Below are positions 31,596 to 37,688 of a stretch of DNA of 37,688 bases, piece after piece. Below the pieces are notes generated by a model, which saw nothing but the letters and a program-made list of their open reading frames with translations, ran no database searches and was not told the DNA's origin. Position 1 is the stretch's first letter. Every line of letters starts with the position of its first letter. A program made the position numbers and the translations under genes. Source of the stretch: a bacterium (GTDB lineage Bacteria > Actinomycetota > UBA4738 > HRBIN12); assembly GCA_023251895.1 (NCBI GenBank), contig JAHEXX010000008.1, positions 1-37,688 on the forward strand. Reading direction: 5' to 3'.

Positions 31596-31985
31596 CCCGT
31601 CACCTCCTTGCCGCCGGGAACCGCCAAACTCTGGATCGAATCGTGCGCAAGTCGTCGCTGGCCCGGGAAGGGCCGGGGGTCCCGCTCCACCCGGGACCCG
31701 GTTGCGCCTTGAGTCATTTCCTCCCGACTCAGCCCCCGATCGGGCCCGGAACGCGCACCAGCCGGGGTCGTGGGAGCACTTGGCGTGCTCCGGGCTTGCG
31801 AAGCCCGCACCCGGCTGGTTCGCGTGTTGATCGCTACGCGGAAACCGAGGAGGGGGGGTCTGCGGTCTCCACGCGTGGCCGAAGCTTGCGCCACCGGCTG
31901 TCGGAACTGAATACCTGTTTCTGGGGAACTAGCCGTCCCGGATTCAGGTATTGCGTCGGCGGGCAGGGGTTCCCCGGTTGTTAGC
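31555..31985. other. 430-bp gene-free region, densely structured; candidate RNA leader or ncRNA
   Basis: No coding region is convincing between the MFS gene and the 119-aa gene (both minus). Several inverted repeats are packed here: a TGAGTC/GACTCA hairpin (31714-31731) exposing GGAGG in its loop on the minus strand, a three-way junction (31751-31825), a 12-bp hairpin with a 7-C loop on the minus strand (31836-31874), GTGGC/GCCAC (31875-31894), and AATACCTG/CAGGTATT (31910-31952). Read on the minus strand this would be a long 5' leader for the 119-aa gene or an independent small RNA. I could not match it to tmRNA, RNase P, SRP RNA or a known riboswitch by eye. Confidence 0.5.
31751..31825. 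ncRNA. three-way-junction RNA element (candidate)
   Basis: The outer stem is ACGCG-C-ACCAGCCGGG paired with CCCGGCTGGT-T-CGCGT (15 pairs, one mismatch). It encloses two perfect hairpins: GGAGCAC/GTGCTCC (31773-31791) and GGGCTT/AAGCCC (31792-31806). All helices are perfect or nearly so, and the two inner hairpins abut with no linker. The strand is not determined; minus is favoured by neighbouring gene direction. Confidence 0.45.
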
Positions 31986-33446
31986 TCAGGAGCGCTCGCG
32001 GTCCAGGCGCCAGTCGCCGTCCGGCTCGTTGCGCGAAACGTCGATCTCGGTGCCGTCCTGCAGCGCGAGCCGGTAGCAGACGAGCGCCGTGCCGCTCCGC
32101 TGCTCGCGCCAGGTCCGCCGGACCTCGACGGTCTCCTCGACGCCCCCCCACAGGATCGAGCGGGGCCACTCCTCGGCCCTGGCGCCGGCGTAGAACCGGA
32201 TCACCAGCTCCGGGGTGCGCTCGATCCACCTCGGCAGTACCGGCGTCCACAGGATGAAGGCCACGCCTATCAGCGCAACGGACCACGCCTCGCCCAACGC
32301 CGGCAGCATCGGGATGGCGATGAGCGCCGCCCCGATCCGGGACATGTTGTACGCGACGTCGTAGACGGCGAAGACCCGCCCCCGGTAGCCGTCCGGGATG
32401 GCCTCTTGCACCATGGTGTCCACCGGGACCTTCTTCAGGGCGAACGTGAACCCCACGGCGAAGCTGGCCATCAGCACGCTCCACCCCGTGATGTGGGTCG
32501 CTACCAGCACGAGCACGACCCCACCGGCCAGGAACGAGCCCGCCACGATCCGTTCTTTGGGGAACCGCTCCTCGAGCTTGCCCACCGTGAGCAGTCCCAG
32601 CAGCACCCCGATGCCGCCGGCTCCGATGACTGTGGAGAACGACCCCACGCCCTCCTTGAACCGTTCCCGGAAGACCACCAAGGACAGCACGAGCACGATG
32701 CCTTGTCCCATCTGGTCCAGCGTGATGGAGGTGATGGGGGCGACGGCGCGAGGGGTCCGGGCCAGGCGCCGGATCCCGTCCCCGAAGTCCGCGGCCACGC
32801 GGCGCAGCTCGTGGCGGAGCAGCTCGGGGGCCTCGGGGAGCGTGTGGGGCACAAGCGAGCTCCGGATCCGCCGGGCGATCAGCGACGTGATCAGCCACAT
32901 GGCGCCGGCCGCGGCGATGACCGGGACCGAACCGAACCGATCGGCGATCTGCCCCCCCGCGAACACCCCGGCCAGCAGAGCGACCGTCCCGCCGACGGTG
33001 GCCATGGAGTTCGCCATCAGCAGATCCTCCAGTGGGACCAGACGGGGGACGACGGCCTGGGCGGTGGAGAGGAAGAACCGGTTTGTGGAAAGGACCCAAA
33101 GAGCCCCCAAGTAGAACGGGACCGAGGCGGATATAGGGCTGTAGAGCACCAGCCATACCAGCGCCGCCCGCAGGACCGGCACGACGACCAGGATCTTCCG
33201 GCGGGACCACCGATCGATGAACACGCCGGTGAACGGACCGATCACCGAGAACGGCATCGAGATGATGAGGGTGGCGATGGCGAACCCGACCGTCGTGCTC
33301 TGCTTCTCCGGCGAGAACACCACCGAGGCCACCAGGGATGCCTGGAACAGCCCGTCGGCGGACTGGCTGACCAGGCGGATAGCGAACAGCCGGCGGAAGT
33401 CGCGGCTGCGCAGCGCCTCCCGGGCCCGCTCGGCGGTTCCCTTCAT
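31986..33446 (-). CDS. MFS transporter with extra C-terminal cytosolic domain
   Basis: This 486-aa protein has 12 predicted transmembrane segments in about residues 15-400. The loop between helices 2 and 3 has FIDRWSRRKILVVVPVLRA, a variant of MFS motif A. It belongs to the enterobactin-exporter/macrolide-efflux-like branch by general look; the substrate is unknown. About 75 residues follow the last helix (WGGVEETVEVRRTW, CYRLALQDGTEIDVSRNEPDGDWRLD), forming a beta-rich segment that resembles DUF6504-type small domains. The ATG has TACCAT 7 nt upstream. The alternative ORF 31981-33210 is a shadow. Confidence 0.83.
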   Translation of the reverse strand: MKGTAERAREALRSRDFRRLFAIRLVSQSADGLFQASLVASVVFSPEKQSTTVGFAIATLIISMPFSVIGPFTGVFIDRWSRRKILVVVPVLRAALVWLVLYSPISASVPFYLGALWVLSTNRFFLSTAQAVVPRLVPLEDLLMANSMATVGGTVALLAGVFAGGQIADRFGSVPVIAAAGAMWLITSLIARRIRSSLVPHTLPEAPELLRHELRRVAADFGDGIRRLARTPRAVAPITSITLDQMGQGIVLVLSLVVFRERFKEGVGSFSTVIGAGGIGVLLGLLTVGKLEERFPKERIVAGSFLAGGVVLVLVATHITGWSVLMASFAVGFTFALKKVPVDTMVQEAIPDGYRGRVFAVYDVAYNMSRIGAALIAIPMLPALGEAWSVALIGVAFILWTPVLPRWIERTPELVIRFYAGARAEEWPRSILWGGVEETVEVRRTWREQRSGTALVCYRLALQDGTEIDVSRNEPDGDWRLDRERS

Positions 33447-33459
33447 CGGACAGATGGTA
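33447..33459 (-). promoter_or_regulatory. leaderless promoter -10 for the MFS gene
   Basis: TACCAT (33459-33454 on the minus strand), 7 nt, then ATG 33446; no Shine-Dalgarno. Confidence 0.4.
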
Positions 33460-33495
33460 GGCCGTGCGGCGCCGATGGAACGGTGCCGGGATCTG

Positions 33496-34617
33496 CTAGG
33501 CGCGCTGGACGTCGAAGAAGGCCGTCCAGTCTGCTCCCTTCGACGGGCCGTTGCCCAGGATGAACTCCTCGACCATCTCGTGGGCGGCCTCGTCGCTGAA
33601 CTGCACCGGCGGCGACTTCATGAAGTACGCGGAAGGGCCGATCAGGGGGCCGGATACGCCCCTGTCCTTCGCGAGTTTCGCGCAGCGAACGGCGTCGATG
33701 ACGACGCCGGCGGAATTCGGGCTGTCCCACACCTCGAGCTTCATCTCGACCGTCAGCGGAACTCCGCCGAAGGACTCGCCCTCCAGTCGGATCTGTGCCC
33801 ACTTGCGATCCTCCAGCCACGGCACGTAGTCGGAGGGGCCGATGTGGATGTTGTCCTTGGGCAGGCCCTCGCGGAGCTGCGACTGGACCGACTGTGTCTT
33901 GGACTGCTTCTTCGACACGAGGCGCTCGCGTTCCAGCATGTTCTTGAAGTCCATGTTGCCGCCGAAGTTGAGCTGATAGGTCCGCAGCAGCTTCGCGCCG
34001 CGGTCCTCGAACAGCTTGGCCAGTACGCGGTGGATGATGGTGGCCCCGACCTGGCTCTTGATGTCGTCGCCCACGATCGGCAATCCGGCCCTGTGGAACT
34101 TCTTGGCCCACTCCTTGTCGCTCGCGATGAACACCGGCAGGCAGTTCACGATGGCGCAGCCGGCGTCGATGGCAGCCTGCGCATAATGGCGCGCTGCTTC
34201 CTCGGACCCGACCGGCAGGTAACACACGACCACATCGACGCCCGCGTCGCGCAGCGCCCTCGCCACATCGACCGCGGGCAGATCGGATTCCTCGATGACC
34301 TCGCGGTAGTACTTGCCGAGGCCGTCCAGCGTCGGCCCGTGCTGAACGGTCACGCCGATGGGCGGCACGTCGGAGAACCTGACGGTGTTGTTGGGTTCGG
34401 TGAAGATGGCCTCGGCGACGTCCTTTCCGACCTTCTTCCCGTCGACGTCGAACGCGGCGACGACCTCGATGTCGCTGATGTGATACGGGCCGAGCTTCAC
34501 GTGCATGAGGCCGGGCACCGTTTCATCGGGGAAGGCGTCCTTGTAGTACTCCAGGCCCTGGACCAGCGACGAGGCGCAATTGCCCACGCCGACGATCGCT
34601 AGACGAACCTTGCTCAT
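33496..34617 (-). CDS. ino1: myo-inositol-1-phosphate synthase
   Basis: This 373-aa NAD-dependent enzyme converts glucose-6-phosphate to inositol-3-phosphate (equivalent to 1L-myo-inositol-1-phosphate), the precursor of phosphatidylinositol and mycothiol-type thiols in actinobacteria. It has the N-terminal Rossmann motif [22 protein letters not shown], and the signatures [12 protein letters not shown] and [12 protein letters not shown]. The length matches the short actinobacterial/archaeal class. It is coupled by an ATGA overlap to the upstream padR gene, the same pairing as Rv0046c-Rv0047c in M. tuberculosis. Confidence 0.94.
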   Translation of the reverse strand: MSKVRLAIVGVGNCASSLVQGLEYYKDAFPDETVPGLMHVKLGPYHISDIEVVAAFDVDGKKVGKDVAEAIFTEPNNTVRFSDVPPIGVTVQHGPTLDGLGKYYREVIEESDLPAVDVARALRDAGVDVVVCYLPVGSEEAARHYAQAAIDAGCAIVNCLPVFIASDKEWAKKFHRAGLPIVGDDIKSQVGATIIHRVLAKLFEDRGAKLLRTYQLNFGGNMDFKNMLERERLVSKKQSKTQSVQSQLREGLPKDNIHIGPSDYVPWLEDRKWAQIRLEGESFGGVPLTVEMKLEVWDSPNSAGVVIDAVRCAKLAKDRGVSGPLIGPSAYFMKSPPVQFSDEAAHEMVEEFILGNGPSKGADWTAFFDVQRA

Positions 34618-35204
34618 GTCGTGTGCTCCTTTCTGCGAAGCGCACGGGGGTCACGCCGCTTCGGTTCCTTGCGTCGTGGGACCTGAGCCGCGATAAGGCG
34701 TTCGGCCTGGATCAGGCCGTCGAGCCACGCGATGTCCTGCTCCGTGGACTCCCGCCCGTGGTTCATGAGGGACATCGTGTACGTGTCCGAACCCGCTCCC
34801 GAGGCAGCGAGCGAGCTCTTGATGGCGGCCAGGCGCTCCTCGAGGTAGGCGCGCCGACGCTCCAGCAGGCGGATCCGAGTCTCGGGTGCGAGGTACCGGA
34901 AGAACGCCAGGCGGACCCGGAAACGGTTGTCCTCGGACGACTCGTGCCCCGCCTCTTGAAGCAGCTGGTGGAAGAGTTGCTCGCCCTTCTCGGTGATCCG
35001 GTAGACGTTCTTGCGTCGGCCGACCTCTTCGGCGTCGAAGACCTTCTCGACCGCGCCATCTCGTTCCAGGCGGCGCAGCGACGGGTACAACGAGCCGTAG
35101 GAAACCCGCCAGAGCCCTCCGAGCGTGTCCGTGAGCCGCTTGGAGAGCTGGTAGCCGTGCATCGATCGCTCCTTGAGGAGGCCGAGGATCGCGAGTTCCA
35201 GCAT
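34614..35204 (-). CDS. PadR-family transcriptional regulator
   Basis: This 196-aa protein has an N-terminal winged helix ([41 protein letters not shown], then the wing [12 protein letters not shown]) and a C-terminal helical dimerisation region (about 95-170), as in PadR subfamily 1 with the Vir_act_alpha_C domain. It is coupled to ino1 and probably controls it and itself. Two AT-rich palindromes 35-68 nt upstream of the start are the likely operators. The inducing signal is unknown. Confidence 0.92.
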   Translation of the reverse strand: MLELAILGLLKERSMHGYQLSKRLTDTLGGLWRVSYGSLYPSLRRLERDGAVEKVFDAEEVGRRKNVYRITEKGEQLFHQLLQEAGHESSEDNRFRVRLAFFRYLAPETRIRLLERRRAYLEERLAAIKSSLAASGAGSDTYTMSLMNHGRESTEQDIAWLDGLIQAERLIAAQVPRRKEPKRRDPRALRRKEHTT

Positions 35205-35238
35205 CTCGGAGGTAGCTTCCTTCCCGTAGGCTTGCGTT

Positions 35239-35272
35239 CCGATATATCGGTTGTCTATATCGGTCCGATATA
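35239..35272. promoter_or_regulatory. tandem GATATATC-type palindromes, probable PadR operators
   Basis: CCGATATATCGG (35239-35250) is a perfect 12-bp palindrome. TATATCGG-T-CCGATATA (35256-35272) is a 17-bp palindrome with a 1-nt centre. They share the CCGATATA half-site and are conspicuously AT-rich in a GC-rich genome, 35-68 nt upstream of padR. They probably overlap the padR-ino1 promoter. Confidence 0.7.
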
Positions 35273-35344
35273 TCTAACCGCTACAGTGCCCCAGCGTCAA
35301 CAACGACCAAAGAGCGGATCCGTGGCATCCCGCCGGGGCTTCGG

Positions 35345-36532
35345 TCAGGGAGCCGGGTGTCTCCCGGCCACCGTGACCAGCCAGGCGCCAAGCACGCCGA
35401 GCAGGCCGCACCCGACCCACACCGCGTCGGGGCTCAGGCTGTACACGGCGGTTCCGACGATGGGCCCGATGATGGCCGCCACCGCGAACGTGGCACCGAA
35501 CGCCCCTTGGTAGCGGCCCCGAAGGCGCCGGGGGGAGCGACCGGCCACGAAGGCCGAGGCCACCGGGGACTCGAGCATCTCCCCCAGCGTCCAGAGGGTC
35601 ACGCCGGTGGCCAGCACCGGCGCGGAGTGCGCGACCACGTTCCACAGGTACCCGAGGCCGAGCAACAAGGAGCCCACGGCGATGATCCGCGTCGGGCGGC
35701 GCCGCATCGTCCACGAGGAAAGCGGGAGCTCGGCGAAGACGATGATGAGCCCGTTCAGCGACAGGAGCAGGCCGTAGGTCTCTTCCGATAGCCCGCTGTC
35801 GCGGACGTGGAGCGCGAAGGTCGACGCCGCCTGCATGTAGAGGATTGCCATCGCCAGCACCGCACCCAGGAACAGCAGGAACCCCCGGTCGGCGAGCAGG
35901 GCCCTTGCCGCTTCGCCTCGCCGCTCCTCGTCGCGAGAGCTCCGGACGCCGTGCGGCAGCGACGACAGCGCGATCAGGCCGAACGCCCCCGAGGTCGCGG
36001 CGTCCGCGGCGAACAGCAGGAAGAACGACCTGTGGGCCATCACGCCGCCCAGGGCCGGACCGAACGCCCACCCCAGGTTGATCGCGAACCGGTACAGGGC
36101 GAAAGCCGTGACCCGCTGTTCCTCCGAGACCACATCGGCGATCAGAGCGCTGGAGGCGGGCCGGTACAGTTCGGCGGACATGCCCACGAGTGCCGCGAAC
36201 GGCAGGATCAGGGGCAGCGTGCGGGCTTGCGACAGCGCGAGCGTGAATGCCGCCCCCGAGAACATCGACAGCGCGATCGAGTTCCGGCGCCCCATCCTGT
36301 CGGCGAGCAGGCCCCCCAGCGTCATGGCACCGACGCCACCCATGCCGTAGGCGGCCACGGCCAGTCCGGCCTCCAGCTTCGAGTACCCGCGATCGGTCAT
36401 GTAGAGCACCAGGAACGGTAGGACGAACGTGCCGAACCGGTTGACGAACGTGCCGGCGAACAGGATCCAGGCCGTGCGCGGCATCGCCCGGAGGTTCCCC
36501 CGGAGGGTGGGGTGCGGAGGGGCCTCGCTCAC
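35345..36532 (-). CDS. MFS transporter (multidrug-efflux-like)
   Basis: This 395-aa protein has 12 transmembrane segments. Motif A is visible as GGLLADRMGRRNSIALS (loop 2-3), and FRFAINLGWAFGPALGG-like sequence (YRFAINLGWAFGPALGG) fits motif C-like helix 5 of DHA1-type efflux proteins. No C-terminal extra domain is present. The start is GTG 36532, overlapping the stop of the PPOX gene by 4 nt; the 40 extra residues in the track ORF belong to that gene's region. Substrate unknown. A coupled flavoprotein upstream could hint at detoxification; this is inference. Confidence 0.85.
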   Translation of the reverse strand: MSEAPPHPTLRGNLRAMPRTAWILFAGTFVNRFGTFVLPFLVLYMTDRGYSKLEAGLAVAAYGMGGVGAMTLGGLLADRMGRRNSIALSMFSGAAFTLALSQARTLPLILPFAALVGMSAELYRPASSALIADVVSEEQRVTAFALYRFAINLGWAFGPALGGVMAHRSFFLLFAADAATSGAFGLIALSSLPHGVRSSRDEERRGEAARALLADRGFLLFLGAVLAMAILYMQAASTFALHVRDSGLSEETYGLLLSLNGLIIVFAELPLSSWTMRRRPTRIIAVGSLLLGLGYLWNVVAHSAPVLATGVTLWTLGEMLESPVASAFVAGRSPRRLRGRYQGAFGATFAVAAIIGPIVGTAVYSLSPDAVWVGCGLLGVLGAWLVTVAGRHPAP

Positions 36533-37194
36533 GGGTTCCGGGACCCGCGGCGGTAGTCCGTCACGTACCCGGGCGGCTCGATGCCGTCCGGCAGTCGCGG
36601 GTCGGGGTCGGGCTCCCCCGGTACCGTTCGCAGCGGCAGCACTCCAGCCCAAACCGGCAGCCCGTAGTCATCCTCGTCATCCTTCGGCGGGCCCGTCCGG
36701 ACCTTGGCCGAAGCCTCGTCCAGGGAGATGGCAAGGATGGCGGTCTCCTGCAGCTCCTTGTCGCTGGGCAGACGGGCGTCCGCGAGCCGCCCCGGCACGA
36801 CGTGCTCGACCACTGCGTTCTGCGCCTGGAACTTCTCCTTCGGATCGGTGACCTCCCGTGCCACGCCGTAGATCACGACCGAGCGGTAGTTCATGGAGTG
36901 TTTGGGTGTCGAGCGGGCAAGCACCAAGCCGTCCAGCAGCGTGACCTCTACGCAGACCGCCGTCCCGGCACGCAGGGCACGAATCGTCCGGCTGGCCTGG
37001 GAGCCGTGGATGTAGAGGGTGTCGCCCGCGCGCGCATGGATGGTGGGGATGATGGTGGGGCGACCGTCGACCACGTAGGCCACGTGGCAGATCAGGGCCT
37101 CGTCGAGGACGGCGTCGATCGTGTCCCGGTCGTAGGCGCCCCGTTCAGGGTGCCGCTTGACCTGCGTGCGATCGGAGGGCGGGCCGGGCTCCAT
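36529..37194 (-). CDS. pyridoxamine 5'-phosphate oxidase-like flavin-binding protein (Pyridox_ox_2)
   Basis: This 221-aa protein has the family start RHPERGAYDRDTIDAVLDEA and then CHVAYVVDGRPTIIPTIHAR, HGSQASRT and TPKHSMNYRSVVIYGVAREV, a split-barrel flavin/F420/heme-binding fold of the 'PPOX/general stress' group. The bound cofactor and reaction are not predictable. ATG 37194 is chosen because the family motif begins just after it and because TACTCT lies 9 nt upstream. It is translationally coupled to the MFS gene. Confidence 0.87.
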   Translation of the reverse strand: MEPGPPSDRTQVKRHPERGAYDRDTIDAVLDEALICHVAYVVDGRPTIIPTIHARAGDTLYIHGSQASRTIRALRAGTAVCVEVTLLDGLVLARSTPKHSMNYRSVVIYGVAREVTDPKEKFQAQNAVVEHVVPGRLADARLPSDKELQETAILAISLDEASAKVRTGPPKDDEDDYGLPVWAGVLPLRTVPGEPDPDPRLPDGIEPPGYVTDYRRGSRNP

Positions 37195-37215
37195 CGGAAC
37201 GCTAGAGTAGCGGCC
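37195..37215. promoter_or_regulatory. overlapping divergent -10 boxes (PPOX and CDGSH genes)
   Basis: The two start codons are 21 nt apart. TAGAGT (37203-37208, plus) is 7 nt before the CDGSH ATG, and TACTCT (37209-37204, minus) is 9 nt before the PPOX ATG, so the two -10 boxes occupy almost the same bases within the palindrome GCTA-GAG-TAGC. Confidence 0.55.
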
Positions 37216-37688
37216 ATGCCTGAGGTTGGGGAGGAAGGCGTCACCAGGATCGTCGTCCGGGAGAACGGTCCGTACCTGGTGGAAGGCAGGGTGCTCCTGA
37301 CACGCGCGGCCCAGGTGGAAACGGAATACGGGGAGCCTGTCGACTGGGAGTACGGGCCGGAGTTCAAGTCGCGGCCGACGTACGAGCTGTGCCGCTGCGG
37401 GCGTTCGTCGCGCAAGCCGTTCTGCGATGCCACGCACGAGACGATCGACTGGGACGGTGCGGAGACCGCCGACCGGGAACCCAGCGAAACCCGCCGCGAG
37501 TCGTTCGCGGGAACGGGGGTCGTGATGACCGACGACTTCGTGTTGTGCACACAGGCCGGGTACTGCGGGGACCGGTTCACGAAAGTCTGGTTCATGATCG
37601 ACGAGACCGCCGATCCCGAGATCCGCGCGAGGCTGATGCGGATGGTGGAACTGTGTCCCTCGGGCCGGCTCCAGTACATGATCCCGCC
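37216..37688 (+). CDS. CDGSH iron-sulfur domain protein, 3' partial
   Basis: At least 157 residues are encoded before the window ends. A CDGSH-type [2Fe-2S] site is present: LCRCGRSSRKPFCDATH, with C59, C61, C70 and H74 as ligands. A C-terminal half follows with further cysteines (LCTQAGYCGDR, then VELCPSGRL) of the type seen in two-part CDGSH proteins, perhaps a second Fe-S site. Function is redox or Fe-S transfer, not specified. It is divergent from the PPOX gene with a shared -10 region and has no Shine-Dalgarno, so it is probably leaderless. It has no equivalent in the supplied ORF track because it lacks a stop in the window. Confidence 0.85.
   Translation, partial: MPEVGEEGVTRIVVRENGPYLVEGRVLLTRAAQVETEYGEPVDWEYGPEFKSRPTYELCRCGRSSRKPFCDATHETIDWDGAETADREPSETRRESFAGTGVVMTDDFVLCTQAGYCGDRFTKVWFMIDETADPEIRARLMRMVELCPSGRLQYMIP

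Noticed and set aside
31836-31874. 6C RNA
   Set aside because: Only one C-rich loop hairpin was found; the class needs two. Kept as part of the general structured-RNA finding.
31307-31894. 195-aa minus-strand ORF across the structured region
   Set aside because: Arg/Ser/Pro-rich and runs out of frame into the 119-aa gene; the region is better explained by RNA structure.
31890-31985. ydaO-type (c-di-AMP) riboswitch on the minus strand
   Set aside because: A few words (GGGGAACC, TGAATCC, CCGACAGCC) are reminiscent, but their order and the conserved core do not fit the consensus.
31974-32010. tRNA D-arm-like sequence (GGTTGTTAGCTCAG)
   Set aside because: No acceptor, anticodon or T-arm follows; the bases are the 3' end of the MFS gene.
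1-37688. CRISPR arrays, insertion sequences, rRNA or tRNA genes
   Set aside because: No regularly spaced repeats, transposase-like proteins or RNA-gene signatures were seen on either strand.

Overview
This is a strongly GC-rich chromosomal segment from a bacterium that looks like a deep-branching actinobacterium. The evidence is a conserved origin-proximal gene set (amidase/cwlM, trxA, trxB, ECF sigma and zinc-finger anti-sigma, murJ, a DUF6049-like secreted protein, a Nudix hydrolase and pcnA), menaquinone biosynthesis, a nickel superoxide dismutase, and a PadR/inositol-phosphate synthase pair like that of mycobacteria. In that cluster of Mycobacterium and Streptomyces, sigma/anti-sigma sits directly beside trxB. 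Here a block of menaquinone genes has been placed between them. No mobile elements, CRISPR arrays, tRNAs or rRNAs were seen.

Layout. 1-3268: a frameshifted GNAT acetyltransferase, a small membrane protein, then trxB-trxA-amidase on the minus strand. 3315-10492: menE (minus) diverges from a translationally coupled menB-menA-menD operon (plus), followed by a frameshifted hypothetical gene and menF-menG (minus), which are coupled to a two-HTH MerR regulator. 11318-18225 (minus): one long run of coupled genes from a Nudix hydrolase through a TauE permease, the DUF6049-like protein, MurJ and a TadE/G-like protein, then a separate transcription unit of a 52-aa ORF, ECF sigma and anti-sigma. 18316-23642: a CtpE-like P-type ATPase, a lone PilT ATPase, a tiny HExxH membrane protein and tRNA nucleotidyltransferase. 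23751-28546: a secreted double cupredoxin, a DUF1232 protein, a cNMP-binding protein, a molybdate transporter with a TOBE regulator, and YchF. 28922-31554: sodN/sodX, a sulfur-relay pair (tusA, dsrE-like) behind a cysteine-rich leader ORF, a CxxC miniprotein and an unknown conserved-looking protein. 31555-31985: a highly structured region without a gene. 31986-37688: an MFS permease, padR-ino1, a second MFS permease with a PPOX flavoprotein, and a CDGSH iron-sulfur protein cut by the window end.

Functionally the window covers envelope construction (MurJ, amidase, inositol for phospholipids), electron transport (menaquinone, cupredoxin), redox and metal homeostasis (thioredoxin system, Ni-SOD, P-type ATPase, molybdate uptake) and sulfur trafficking. 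Many first-in-operon genes lack a Shine-Dalgarno sequence and instead have a TANNNT -10 box 6-10 nt before the start codon, which suggests extensive leaderless transcription. The most interesting signals are the poly-cysteine leader ORF before tusA, the three-way-junction RNA candidate near 31.8 kb, and a shared -10 box between the last two divergent genes.
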